A stretch of DNA of 64,000 bases from Streptomyces sp. NBC_00464 (GCF_036013915.1 NZ_CP107899.1:6138001-6202000), one strand, 5' to 3'; shown: positions 32,074 through 40,706, counted from the first letter of the stretch. A program made the numbers and translations. Notes: a model not told the origin generated them from the sequence alone.

Positions 32074-32201
32074 GACTGGGATCTCCTCTTGCGGTTGGGA
32101 ACGGAAAAACCGATGGGTGGTCGCGGCACGTTCAGGCCGCTCGGCGGGGCGAGCACCTCGAAGTGGGCCCACCAGTGCCGGGGCAGGCGGGCCCCGGGCA
32201 T
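32070..32201 (-). CDS. Possible 43-residue leader peptide coupled to the reductase
   Basis: An ATG at 32201 opens a 43-codon frame ending in a TGA that overlaps the reductase ATG (TCATGA). The peptide begins MPGARLPRHWWAHFEVLAPP and ends in a basic tail. The ATG follows directly after the U-tract of an upstream hairpin and has no clear Shine-Dalgarno sequence. It may be a translated leader that couples ribosomes to the reductase, or chance. No homologue is known to me. Confidence 0.3.
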   Translation of the reverse strand: MPGARLPRHWWAHFEVLAPPSGLNVPRPPIGFSVPNRKRRSQS

Positions 32202-32202
32202 G

Positions 32203-32245
32203 AAAAAAGCCTCCCCGGCGGATCGGAATCCGCACCGAGAAGGCT
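32203..32245 (-). terminator. Intrinsic-terminator-like hairpin in the reductase leader
   Basis: On the minus strand a hairpin of about 16 pairs (stem ends AGCCT/AGGCT, inner stem GCGGAT/ATCCGC, loop TCCG) is followed by six Ts. A U-tract is rare among Streptomyces terminators, and this one sits between the predicted promoter and the gene. Confidence 0.65.
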
Positions 32246-32260
32246 CGCGTGATGGCCAGC

Positions 32261-32269
32261 ATTCTAGCA
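32261..32269 (-). promoter_or_regulatory. Extended -10 promoter for the reductase leader
   Basis: The minus strand reads TGCTAGAAT, an extended -10 element (TGN plus TAGAAT). No good -35 is visible. The transcript would begin near 32254, only about 9 bases before the hairpin. Confidence 0.5.
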
Positions 32270-32383
32270 GGTCAGGGCAGAGCGGCTAGGGCTTTCGCCA
32301 GCAGGTCATCGGATGCGGGGCTTCGGGGGCGGGCGTCCCAGCGGTATGGGGACCAGGCGCGTCGGATGGGGCAACGGACGGTG

Positions 32384-32660
32384 ATGATGGCACTGGCCAG
32401 GGCGCTTGAGACTCACCTCCGGGCCCGGCCGCTGCAGGGCCGGACCGCCCTTGTCACAGGCGGCGCCACAGGCATCGGTGCCGGGATCGGCCGAGCCCTT
32501 TCCACGTCAGGAGCCACGGTGGCCGTCAACCACCCCGGTCAGGGGCGGGAGGCGCGGGCGTTCCTTGCCACCTTGGAGCGCGGCGGAAGTCCTGGTGTGG
32601 CCATCGACGCCGACCTGACCGACCGTGACGCAGTCCAGAGGGCCCTCCGCATCGTTCATC
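32384..32660 (+). pseudogene. Truncated short-chain dehydrogenase
   Basis: The frame encodes an SDR N terminus: RPLQGRTALVTGGATGIGAGIGRALSTSGATVAVNHPG (TGxxxGxG loop) and VAIDADLTDRDAVQRAL. After that it loses all SDR similarity near 32660 and the frame runs on as nonsense across the start of the Nudix gene. The NAG strand, catalytic Ser-Tyr-Lys and C-terminal half are absent. This is a 3'-truncated remnant, and the break lies just before the Nudix gene, suggesting a past deletion or insertion junction. Confidence 0.7.
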
Positions 32661-32735
32661 ACTGGGTAATCAGTCCACGTCGACGGCGGCTGGCTGCTGC
32701 ACTGAGACCGTCAACAAGCAAGGAGAAGGAGCCGA

Positions 32736-33173
32736 ATGATCGAACGAGTCCGAGCCGTTCTCGTCACAGAGGACGACACGATGCTGGTCATCCGCCGGAC
32801 CAAGCCCGGAGTCCCCGTGTACTGGGTGCTTCCCGGCGGAGGAGTTGAAGCCGACGACGAGTCCCGGGAGGCTGCCCTCCACCGGGAGATCCACGAGGAG
32901 ATCGCAGGAAAGGCCGACATCATCCGACTCCTGCACACGATGGAGTCCGACGAGGAGCGTCAGCTCTTCTACCTCACGCGTATTGCCACCTGGTCCTTCG
33001 ACGACCGCACCGGACCCGAGTTCAGTGCCGAAGGCCGGGGCGAATACGCACTGGAGGAGGTCCCGCTGAGCGCGGAAGGGCTCGACCGCATCGACCTCAA
33101 GCCCGAAGAGATCGCTCATGTTCTCCGAGGCGCCCTCGGCGACGGCTCTCTCTCAGGTGCTGCTAAAGCCTGA
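32736..33173 (+). CDS. NUDIX hydrolase
   Basis: A 145-residue protein with the Nudix box GGGVEADDESREAALHREIHEEI (GX5EX7REUXEEXGU, the last Gly replaced) at residues 34-56, where the glutamates bind Mg2+. N-terminal RVRAVLVTEDDTMLVIRR forms the first sheet. The C-terminal region contains AEGRGEYALEEVPL. It hydrolyses a nucleoside diphosphate linked to another group; the substrate is not evident. AAGGAGAAGGAG gives a strong ribosome site before the ATG. It follows directly on the truncated SDR remnant. Confidence 0.88.
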   Translation: MIERVRAVLVTEDDTMLVIRRTKPGVPVYWVLPGGGVEADDESREAALHREIHEEIAGKADIIRLLHTMESDEERQLFYLTRIATWSFDDRTGPEFSAEGRGEYALEEVPLSAEGLDRIDLKPEEIAHVLRGALGDGSLSGAAKA

Positions 33174-33299
33174 GCGACGCAACGTGAGCATGCCACCGGG
33201 ACCTGCGCCAGAGGCGCGGGCCCAGGCAAGATCCAGTACCTCCCGGACGCAGGGGTGAGCACGGCCCCGTCGCCTGACCGTGCGCACCCCCCTCCGCCG

Positions 33300-34325
33300 T
33301 CAGTGCCGAACCTTCACCACGATCTTCCCGGTGTGGGCGTTGGACTCCATGAGCCGGTGCGCGTCCGCCATCCGCTCCAGGCCGTCGAACGTCGCCCCCA
33401 CCACGGGAGTCAGCGCACCGCTGCGGAGACCGGAGCCGATGAAGTGGGCCGCACGGCGGCGGCGGGCCGGTTCGGCCGACAGGTCCAGGTTGTTGTAACC
33501 GATCACGGCCAAGGGCCAGTTCGACGGCAGCACAGCCGGCTGCCCGTCCAGCCACCCGTACACGATCAGCGTCCCGTCGTGCGCCGCCGCCTCGCCCAGC
33601 GTGGCCAGCCCCGGTCCGCCGATCGCGTCGAAGATCACCTCAGCGCCCTTGCCGCCGGTGATACGGCCGACCTCCTTCACCACGTCCTCGTCGTCCGTCG
33701 TGATGACATGAGCGGCTCCCAGGCCGAGCAGTCGCTGCTTCTTGGCGGCGGTACGGGTGGTGGCGATCGTGATCGCCCCGATCCGGTCGGCCACCTGGAG
33801 CGCCGCGGTGCCGACCCCGCTGGACGCGCCGGTGATCACCACATGGTCACCGGGCCGCAGTCCGCCCTTCTCCAACAGGGCGCCGTAGGCGGTGGAGTAC
33901 GTCAGCCAGGCGGCGGCCGCGTTCACCGCATCGACGCCCGTGGGCCGGTGGAGTACCTGCCCCGCCGGGACCACCACGCGCTCGGCGTAGAGGCCGTGGC
34001 CGCTCAGCTCCTTCTCGGGGGTGGCCATCACCGGGTCGCCGGGCGTGAATTCACTCACCCCCGCACCGACGGCCTCGACGACTCCGGCCGCCTCATAGCC
34101 GTTGCGGGAGGCCGGCAGCGTCGGCCGGTAGAAGTACGTGCCCGCGCGGAAGAGCGCCTCGGCCCGGTTGAGGCCCAGCGCCTCGACCCGGATGAGTACC
34201 TCGCCGGGGCCGGGTGCGGGCAGGGGTACCTCCTCGACGGTGAGGACGTCCGGATCGCCGGTGGTGTGGAAGAGAACGGCCTTGGTGGTGAGGGGCGTTG
34301 CTGTGCTCATGTCGGTCATGGTCAT
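33300..34325 (-). CDS. Zinc-independent quinone oxidoreductase (MDR superfamily)
   Basis: About 341 residues of the medium-chain dehydrogenase/reductase fold. The N-terminal GroES-like domain has VLFHTTGDPDVLTVEEVPLPAPGPGEVLIRVEALGLNRAE (quinone oxidoreductase signature, no catalytic zinc Cys/His set). The NADPH domain carries VVITGASSGVGTAALQVADRIGA. Members reduce quinones or enones. Several Met codons lie close together (34325, 34319, 34310) and a GTG at 34328, so the exact start is uncertain. It is divergent from an AraC-type regulator that probably controls it. Confidence 0.88.
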   Translation of the reverse strand: MTMTDMSTATPLTTKAVLFHTTGDPDVLTVEEVPLPAPGPGEVLIRVEALGLNRAEALFRAGTYFYRPTLPASRNGYEAAGVVEAVGAGVSEFTPGDPVMATPEKELSGHGLYAERVVVPAGQVLHRPTGVDAVNAAAAWLTYSTAYGALLEKGGLRPGDHVVITGASSGVGTAALQVADRIGAITIATTRTAAKKQRLLGLGAAHVITTDDEDVVKEVGRITGGKGAEVIFDAIGGPGLATLGEAAAHDGTLIVYGWLDGQPAVLPSNWPLAVIGYNNLDLSAEPARRRRAAHFIGSGLRSGALTPVVGATFDGLERMADAHRLMESNAHTGKIVVKVRH

Positions 34326-34409
34326 CACCGTACGAATCCGTTCCGAGACGATCCATATCTCAGAAGCGCCCCTTCATGTCCGATCGTCTCCTGCTGCCGG
34401 ACCCGTGGA

Positions 34410-34415
34410 TACGCT
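34410..34415 (+). promoter_or_regulatory. -10 box of a probable leaderless araC-type transcript
   Basis: TACGCT lies 6 bases before the ATG of the AraC-type gene, which lacks a Shine-Dalgarno sequence. This spacing would start the mRNA at or next to the A of the ATG. Confidence 0.45.
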
Positions 34416-34421
34416 GGCGTC

Positions 34422-35360
34422 ATGGATGTCCTCAGCGACGTGATCACGGCCATGCGGGGCGGCCGCCCGCATTCCTCCCGCCGCAGCAAGTACGCCCCCT
34501 GGGGCATGCGGTTCCCCGCATCCGAGGGGGCCGGATTCCATGTGGTGCTCCAGGGTTCGGCCTGGCTGATCCCGCCCGGCGAGGCTCCTGCGGTGCGGCT
34601 GGGCGTCGGTGACGTGGTGTTCCTGGCCCACGGTCGCGGGCACGCGCTGGCCGACACGCCCAGCACGCCCGTCGACGATGTCGTCCCGGGCCCCGACGGC
34701 ACCTGGCCGACACCGGCCGACGAGCCGCCTCCCGACGCTGCGGGTCCGGTCACGCAACTCCTGTGCGGTGCCTACAAGCTGAACCGGGCGCGCGCACACC
34801 CATTGCTCTCGCACCTGCCCGACGTCGTCCACCTCCCGGCCGGGGCCGGCGCGCACCCTGCGCTGCGCTCGGCGATCGACCTGCTCGGCGGCGAACTCCG
34901 GACCCCGCTGCCCGGATCCGACGCCGTGGTGCCCGCGCTGCTCGACACCCTGCTGCTGTACATCCTGCGCACCTGGTGGCTCGAGGAGCGGGCGGCGTCC
35001 CGTCCGGACGGGACGCCGGTGGGCTGGTCGGCGGCGCTGGCCGACCCGGCGGTCTCGGCGGCCCTGACCGCCGTCCACGACGACCCGGCCAGGCCCTGGA
35101 CGGTCGAGGAGCTCGGCTCCCTGGGCGGTCTTTCCCGCGCCGCCTTCGCCCGGCGGTTCACCGCCCTGGTCGGTGAGCCGCCGCTGGCCTATCTGACCTG
35201 GTGGCGGATGACGACGGCGGGCCGGCTGCTGAGGGCCGACGACGCGCCCCTGCGCTCGGTCGCCCAACGTGCCGGCTATACGTCGGAGTTCGCGTTCGCC
35301 AAGGCGTTCAAGCGGGAGTACGGAATGGCCCCCGGGCAGTACCGCCGACAGGCGGGCTGA
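34422..35360 (+). CDS. AraC-family regulator with cupin sensor
   Basis: A 312-residue regulator. The N-terminal cupin (about 1-150; GFHVVLQGSAWLIPPGEAP, LGVGDVVFLAHGRGH) is joined to a C-terminal pair of helix-turn-helix motifs (about 210-310; WTVEELGSLGGLSRAAFARRFTALVGEPPLAYLTWWRM and LRSVAQRAGYTSEFAFAKAFKREYGMAPGQYRR). Cupin_6/AraC proteins often regulate a divergent oxidoreductase, as is the arrangement here. The distance between the two starts is under 100 bases, so one operator could control both. A possible leaderless start is noted separately. Confidence 0.9.
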   Translation: MDVLSDVITAMRGGRPHSSRRSKYAPWGMRFPASEGAGFHVVLQGSAWLIPPGEAPAVRLGVGDVVFLAHGRGHALADTPSTPVDDVVPGPDGTWPTPADEPPPDAAGPVTQLLCGAYKLNRARAHPLLSHLPDVVHLPAGAGAHPALRSAIDLLGGELRTPLPGSDAVVPALLDTLLLYILRTWWLEERAASRPDGTPVGWSAALADPAVSAALTAVHDDPARPWTVEELGSLGGLSRAAFARRFTALVGEPPLAYLTWWRMTTAGRLLRADDAPLRSVAQRAGYTSEFAFAKAFKREYGMAPGQYRRQAG

Positions 35361-35430
35361 CCGGCTCCGGGGGGATTTATTTGTCGGAATTTAGTATGAG
35401 AAACTTCGTTTTGCAGGAGGGCGGCGACGC

Positions 35431-36315
35431 GTGGCCGTGCCGGCTGAGCCGGGAATCGCGACCGCCCCGACGAAGGGCGACGCCGTGCACGAACAAGTGG
35501 GAGCCGTACCCGCCGGTCAGGTCGGCCGCAAGTTGTCATGGCCGTGGTTCCTGGCCGTGGTGGTCGTCTATCTGGGCGTCATCCAGGGCCTGGGAGCGCT
35601 GGTCGGCGTGGACACCGGTGACTCCGACAGTGCGTTCCCCACCACCGAGTCCATCGTGCGCAACGCCCTGATCCCGATCGGGGCGTCGATCGTGTTCGTC
35701 GCCGCAGTGGTCACCTGGCTCGGCTGGTGGGGCGAGGTTCTGCGCTACCGAGCCCCCGTGCGGCGCTGGGTGCGGTGGGTGCCGCTCTCGATGCTCGCCG
35801 TCGCGCTGATCGGAATGAACTACGGGCACCTCGCCGACCAGAGCCTGTCCCTGGTGGCATCCCTGCTGGTGCTCGGTGTCTTCGTCGGCTTCGGCGAGGA
35901 ACTGATGTTCCGCGGTATCGGCGTCCATGTGTTCCGCAGGGCCGGCTTCACCGAGGGGAAGGTGGCCCTGTACTCCTCGCTCGTCTTCGGCCTCGCGCAC
36001 GTCAGCAACGCCTTCGGCGAGGGAGCGCAGGCCCTCGTGCAGGCCCTCATCGTCTCGACCTCGGGCTATTTCTTCTATCTGTGCCTGCGCGTCGGCGGGG
36101 TCATCCTCCTGCCGATGCTGGTGCACGGCCTCTGGGACACCGGCCTGTTCTCCAACCTGGTGGGGGACACTCCCCAAGCGTCCGTGCGCACGGCCCTCTT
36201 CGTAGTCCTTCAGGTCGCGCTGATCATCGTGCTGATCGTCAAGCGCCGCACGGTCGAACCCGCCACCCCGATGAGGGCCGCCGCCGAACCCGCCCCGCTG
36301 CCTCCGGCGAGCTGA
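35431..36315 (+). CDS. CPBP-family intramembrane metalloprotease
   Basis: A 294-residue protein with about eight membrane helices. CAAX-protease-and-bacteriocin-processing motifs are present: GFGEELMFRG (Glu156, Glu157, Arg161), VFGLAHVSN (His190) and LVHGLWD (His232), forming the intramembrane active site. AGGAGGG precedes the GTG start. Function in Streptomyces is not defined; relatives process peptides or act in immunity and protein sorting. It lies close before the polymorphic toxin gene, though a 170-base gap separates them and no functional link can be claimed. Confidence 0.87.
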   Translation: MAVPAEPGIATAPTKGDAVHEQVGAVPAGQVGRKLSWPWFLAVVVVYLGVIQGLGALVGVDTGDSDSAFPTTESIVRNALIPIGASIVFVAAVVTWLGWWGEVLRYRAPVRRWVRWVPLSMLAVALIGMNYGHLADQSLSLVASLLVLGVFVGFGEELMFRGIGVHVFRRAGFTEGKVALYSSLVFGLAHVSNAFGEGAQALVQALIVSTSGYFFYLCLRVGGVILLPMLVHGLWDTGLFSNLVGDTPQASVRTALFVVLQVALIIVLIVKRRTVEPATPMRAAAEPAPLPPAS

Positions 36316-36485
36316 CCCGCGGGCGTTCCCGCCGCCGCCCACCCGGCGCACCCGTGCGAGTGAGCGCAGGCCCAGCGGCACTGGGGCCCGAGTTGGGTCC
36401 TGGGGCCCATGACGGGGGAGTCCGGGCTCCGTAGCCTGAGGTGTCGTCATTCTGCCTGCGGGCAGTGCGGGTTGGGGGGCCAAGC

Positions 36486-39029
36486 ATGTCTGCGACAGGT
36501 GGCATATCCGCGTACGGCGGCGTGGGGCCCGCGCCCGGGGCGGGGCGGCGCCCGCTGCCGCGCGCCATGGGCGCGGCCCGGCTGCTGCTGCATGTGCTCT
36601 TCGGTGCGACGCTGCTGGGCGGCGCCGGCCTGTTCGGCTCCGCCCTCGCCGCCGACGCGCTGAACGGTGTCGTGGTCGGCCTGCTGTTGTACGGGGCCGT
36701 GCCCGGTGTCGTGGGCTGGCTGCTCTCGCGGCGGGTGTGGACCGGCGGGCGGGGCGTGTGGGGCGGACTCGTCGCCGTACAGGTGTGGTTGATCATCGGT
36801 GGCGCGTCCAATGCCGCGGACGGATCGATGCGCGGCTTCACGCAGGTGTTCCTGCCGGTGCTGATCCTGGTGTTCCTGACCCGGCCGGAGAGTCGTGAGT
36901 GGTTCCGGCTCGCGGAGCGGGAACGGGAGGACAAGCCGGATTTCTCGCTCCCTCACATGATCACGTGGCGCCGTGACCGGGGGCAGTCGACCCTGGAGTA
37001 CGTCGGGCTGGTCATGCTTGTCGCGGCCGTCGTCGTGGCGTTGCTGCTGAGCGGTGTGGGCGGGCCGATGGCGGACCGTTTCCAGGCCGCGGTCTGCTCG
37101 GTCACGGGCACGTCCTGCCCGGCGACGGGCACCGGCAGCGGCACGGTGAACGCGGGTGACAGCGCGGGCGGCGCGGACGCGGGCGGCGCCGACGAGGGCG
37201 CCACGGTGGTCGGCGGCGCGGACGGGGGCGGTGCCTCCGCGGGTACGGGAGGAGCCTCCGCCGGTGCGGGAGATGCCTCCGGGTCCGCCGGTGCGGGCGG
37301 TGCCACCGAGGGCGGTGCCGGAGGTTCCACCGGTGGACCGGCCGGGGCGGACGCCTCCGGAGGATCGGGCTCCACCGACGGCTCCGACACCGCAGGAAGC
37401 TCCGGCGGCTCCGACGACACCGGCGGCTCCGACACCACAGGCGGTACGGGCACCACGGGCGAAACCGGCGGCCCCGACACCACCGGCGGCCCCGACGGAT
37501 CCGGCACCGACAGGCCCGGCACGGAGACCTACCCCGAGACCGCCGCCGAACCCGAGGCCGCCTACGACGACATCCCCGCATCGGGCGAGGACGAATCGGG
37601 GGACTCCGGGGACTCCGACGACGGGGAGGACAAGGAGGACTGCAGCGGCTGGGGCTTCTTCGGCTGTGCCTGGGACCGTGGCACCCAGGTCGTCGAGGGC
37701 GTCTTCGTCGACGGCATCTGGGGCGACGTGACCGGGGTCATCGACCTCTTCAAGCCCTCGACCTGGTCAGGCATCGTCGACTACGGCAAGCAGCTCGGCA
37801 GCCAGTGGACGGACGACTCCAAGGACGCCACGAGCAAGTGGGACAAGGGCGACTACCTGGGCGCGTTCGGCGACTGGGGCAAGGCCTCGCTCAACACCGT
37901 GGTCAAGGTCGGCGACGACATGTTCGTCGGCGACGACGTGCGCGAGCGCTGGAACAACGGGGAGAAGACCCGAGCCGTCACCGACGTCGTGTGGAACGTC
38001 GGCTCCCTCTTCATCCCCGGGTACGACGTGGCGAAGGTCGTCGGCAAGACCAGCAGGCTCGGCCACATCGGCAAGATCGCCTCCGACGTGGCGGAGGCCG
38101 CAGAGGACGCGGGGGCGGCCTCCCGCAGGGCCCGCAAGGCGGCCGAGGCCGGCGACGTCGACGGCGCCCGAAAGGCGGCGAAGGAGGCCGACGACGCCGC
38201 CGACAAGGCCGAGGATTCGGCTCGCAGGACCGGCTGCTCCATCGCCTCCGGACCCCTCGGGCCAAGAACCGGCTACGGAGGCACGGGTGTCGCCGGATCC
38301 GGAACCGGAGTGCTGGCCGCCGGCCCTGCGGACCATGTGATCCTCGCCGACGACGGCTGCGACAAGGCGGCCGAGGCCAAGGCGAAGGAGGCCCGCGACC
38401 AGGAGCGCGCCGCCTGGACGGACAAGAAGCGTGCCGAGGAGGCCGACCGGGCGGCCAAGGCGCTGGCGAAGAAGAAGCCGTGGCCGGACGCCCAGCGCAA
38501 CGACACCTCCGACCCGCGGAACTACAACTCGCCGGACTGGGCCAAGGACCTGAAGGACCCGGAGCTCGGATCGGCCGACGCGGGCGACGGGTACTGGGGG
38601 AGCCGCGACCGCAACCCCAAGCCCAACTGGAAGAACGAGTCGTGGCTCCGCTACCAGGAACAGATCACCGGCACCAACCGCGGCAAGGAGTACATCGTCG
38701 CCAACCCCAAGGAGGGCAAGCCTCCGGTGGAGTACGACGGTTGGGACTCCGGCCGGCAGACGTTCCTGGAGGCGAAGAACGGCTACAAGAGCTACCTGTC
38801 GAAGGGTGACAGCGGAACGCTCACGCCGTCGGGCCGGGAGAAGTTCGTCAAGGAGGCGACGGAGCAGGTCAACGCCTCCGGAGGACGTCCGGTCGAATGG
38901 CACTTCTCCGACCCGGACGTCGCCAAGGCGGCCCGGAAGGCGTTCCGGGACGAGGGCCTTCCGATCAAGGTCGTCTACAGCAAGCAGAACCCGGAGTTGA
39001 GCACGAGGAAGCCCGGGGCCTTCGACTAG
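36486..39029 (+). CDS. Polymorphic toxin with pilin-like anchor and Tox-REase-5-like nuclease tip
   Basis: An 847-residue modular protein. Residues about 28-132 contain several hydrophobic helices. Residues 158-192 look like a type IVb/Tad prepilin: RRDRG then QSTLEYVG and a hydrophobic helix, with Glu at +5 after the Gly. A long Gly/Ser/Thr/Asp-rich linker spans about 212-395. A pre-toxin region follows (DCSGWGFFGCAWDRGTQVVEG onward, about 405-540), then an Ala/Lys-rich helical stretch. The C-terminal domain (about 715-847) has a PD-(D/E)XK pattern, Asp751 (VEYDGW) and Glu762-x-Lys764 (LEAKNGY), resembling Tox-REase-5. The next gene encodes an Imm52-like immunity protein. Predicted role: DNA-cleaving effector in contact-dependent competition. 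Confidence 0.85.
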   Translation: MSATGGISAYGGVGPAPGAGRRPLPRAMGAARLLLHVLFGATLLGGAGLFGSALAADALNGVVVGLLLYGAVPGVVGWLLSRRVWTGGRGVWGGLVAVQVWLIIGGASNAADGSMRGFTQVFLPVLILVFLTRPESREWFRLAEREREDKPDFSLPHMITWRRDRGQSTLEYVGLVMLVAAVVVALLLSGVGGPMADRFQAAVCSVTGTSCPATGTGSGTVNAGDSAGGADAGGADEGATVVGGADGGGASAGTGGASAGAGDASGSAGAGGATEGGAGGSTGGPAGADASGGSGSTDGSDTAGSSGGSDDTGGSDTTGGTGTTGETGGPDTTGGPDGSGTDRPGTETYPETAAEPEAAYDDIPASGEDESGDSGDSDDGEDKEDCSGWGFFGCAWDRGTQVVEGVFVDGIWGDVTGVIDLFKPSTWSGIVDYGKQLGSQWTDDSKDATSKWDKGDYLGAFGDWGKASLNTVVKVGDDMFVGDDVRERWNNGEKTRAVTDVVWNVGSLFIPGYDVAKVVGKTSRLGHIGKIASDVAEAAEDAGAASRRARKAAEAGDVDGARKAAKEADDAADKAEDSARRTGCSIASGPLGPRTGYGGTGVAGSGTGVLAAGPADHVILADDGCDKAAEAKAKEARDQERAAWTDKKRAEEADRAAKALAKKKPWPDAQRNDTSDPRNYNSPDWAKDLKDPELGSADAGDGYWGSRDRNPKPNWKNESWLRYQEQITGTNRGKEYIVANPKEGKPPVEYDGWDSGRQTFLEAKNGYKSYLSKGDSGTLTPSGREKFVKEATEQVNASGGRPVEWHFSDPDVAKAARKAFRDEGLPIKVVYSKQNPELSTRKPGAFD

Positions 39030-39097
39030 CCTGGGGCGCGCGCCGATCCGCGGTCGCGGTCGGGATCTACGACGGCTCACAACGGTGGAGGCAGGAC

Positions 39098-39817
39098 ATG
39101 CGACGTGTGGTGCGGGGCTTCTGGGGACCCCGGAAGGAGTCGCCCCTGGAGCTCGCGGGACGCTGGAAGACGATGCTCGACGCGCTTCCCGCGCTGCTTC
39201 CGGAAGCCGGTTCCGCCCCGGCAGGGCAGCCGTGGACATGGACGCAGCACCACGCGTCCGGCCGTCCCACGGAACTCCGCCCCGACGTGGCCGAACTGGC
39301 CGCAGCGCTGCAGGCGGACCACGACTCCCCGCAGACCTCGGACGGGGCCGGACTGAGCCTGGCGAGCGCGGGCGAGCCGGGCTGGGAGGTCGCCGTCACC
39401 GGGCGCGGCGGCGGCGAGTCGGAGTACGTGACCCAGGCCGTCGTGCTGACGGTCGCCTCGCCGGACGACGCCGAGGTCCCCGAAGCCGCCCTCCTCGCAC
39501 TGATCGCGGACACCTGGCAGCCGGACATCGGCGATGTGACCGACGACGACCTGCTCGACGCCCTGGAGGACGACGCCGGCTACGACTACACGCAGTCCCA
39601 GCTCTGTGTCGGCCGGCTCGGCTACCTCTCCCCGGGTCGCGCGGCGCCGGCTCCCGAGGGGGTGGGCGTGGCCCGCAAGGAGCTGCGCGGCGAGGGCCTG
39701 CTGCTCGACATCGCACCGCCCGGGGACACCGGGGCCGTGGTGGAGGCCTATGTGCGCCTGCGCGACGCCGGCGCGCTGGAACCTCTGCCCCGTCCGATGA
39801 ACCGCACCCTCTTCTAG
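39098..39817 (+). CDS. Imm52-like immunity protein
   Basis: A 239-residue cytoplasmic protein. The N-terminal RGFWGPRKESPLELAGRWKTMLDAL and the later YVTQAVVLTVASPDD, LIADTWQPDIGDV and SRxGYLSPGR-type segment (here GRLGYLSPGR) resemble Imm52, the immunity family usually found beside Tox-REase-5 toxins. It begins 68 bases after the toxin gene; GGAGGCAGGA precedes the ATG. It should bind and neutralise the nuclease tip in the producer. Pairing with the matched toxin family strengthens both assignments. Confidence 0.85.
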   Translation: MRRVVRGFWGPRKESPLELAGRWKTMLDALPALLPEAGSAPAGQPWTWTQHHASGRPTELRPDVAELAAALQADHDSPQTSDGAGLSLASAGEPGWEVAVTGRGGGESEYVTQAVVLTVASPDDAEVPEAALLALIADTWQPDIGDVTDDDLLDALEDDAGYDYTQSQLCVGRLGYLSPGRAAPAPEGVGVARKELRGEGLLLDIAPPGDTGAVVEAYVRLRDAGALEPLPRPMNRTLF

Positions 39818-39949
39818 TACTTCTCCTTCTCCGTGAAGGGTGACGCGGCCCCGGGAATGGCCGGCACCCCGATGTGCGTTTCCCCATGAGCGGAGGGTCC
39901 CTCCGTGCTGCGCGAGCAGCCGCACGAGAGCCTGGAGAGTAGAAGAGTC

Positions 39950-40669
39950 ATGCGCGTCGAGATCTGGAGCGACATCGCCTGCCCGTGGTGCTACATCGGC
40001 AAGGCCCGGTTCGAGAAGGGCCTGGCAGGCTTCGCCCACCGCGACGAGGTCGAGGTGGTCCACCGCTCCTTCGAGCTCGACCCCGGGCGCGCCAAGGGCG
40101 ACACGGCGCAGGTCATCGACATGCTGGCGCAGAAGTACGGGCGCACCCGCGAGGAAGCCCAGTCGATGGAGGCGAACGTCGCGGCCAACGCGCAGGCCGA
40201 AGGCCTCGGCTACCGCACCGAGGGCCGTGACCACGGCAGCACCTTCGACATCCACCGGCTGCTGCATCTGGCGAAGGCCCGCGGCCGTCAGGACGAGCTG
40301 CTGAGCCTGGCCTACCGGGCGAACTTCGCCGAGGAGCGTTCCGTCTACGACGACGAGGTGCTGGTCGAGCTGGCCGTCGAGGCCGGTCTCGACGCCGCCG
40401 AGGCCCGCGCGGTGCTCGCCGACCCGCAGGCGTACGCGGCCGAGGTGCGGGCCGATGAGCAGGAGGCGTCCGAACTGGGGGCCAACGCCGTGCCGTTCTT
40501 CGTGCTCGACCGGCGTTACGGGATCTCCGGCGGCCAGCCCGCCGAGGTCTTCGCGCAGGCGCTGGAGCAGGCGTGGAAGGACCGTCCGCTGACCGCGATC
40601 GGCGGGGACGCGGCAGCCTGCGACGCCGAGGGGGCCTGCGAAGTTCCGCAGGCCGGTGGCACCGTCTGA
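39950..40669 (+). CDS. DsbA-family oxidoreductase (FrnE-like)
   Basis: A 239-residue thioredoxin-fold protein without a signal peptide. The redox motif Cys11-Pro-Trp-Cys14 (SDIACPWCYIGK) and the cis-Pro region GANAVPFFVLD are present, with a helical insertion between. This matches the cytoplasmic FrnE/2-hydroxychromene-2-carboxylate-isomerase-like branch of DsbA proteins. Streptomyces homologues occur as stress or polyketide-associated disulfide isomerases. AGAAGAG precedes the ATG. Nothing in the neighbourhood suggests a specific partner. Confidence 0.9.
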   Translation: MRVEIWSDIACPWCYIGKARFEKGLAGFAHRDEVEVVHRSFELDPGRAKGDTAQVIDMLAQKYGRTREEAQSMEANVAANAQAEGLGYRTEGRDHGSTFDIHRLLHLAKARGRQDELLSLAYRANFAEERSVYDDEVLVELAVEAGLDAAEARAVLADPQAYAAEVRADEQEASELGANAVPFFVLDRRYGISGGQPAEVFAQALEQAWKDRPLTAIGGDAAACDAEGACEVPQAGGTV

Positions 40670-40706
40670 GGCTGCGACCTGCACACATAAGCATTGCTTG
40701 GGCACA

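Noticed and set aside
30900..33250. Insertion sequence or prophage fragment
   Set aside because: The patch has a truncated gene and an odd leader, but no transposase, integrase, terminal inverted repeats or target-site duplication could be seen.
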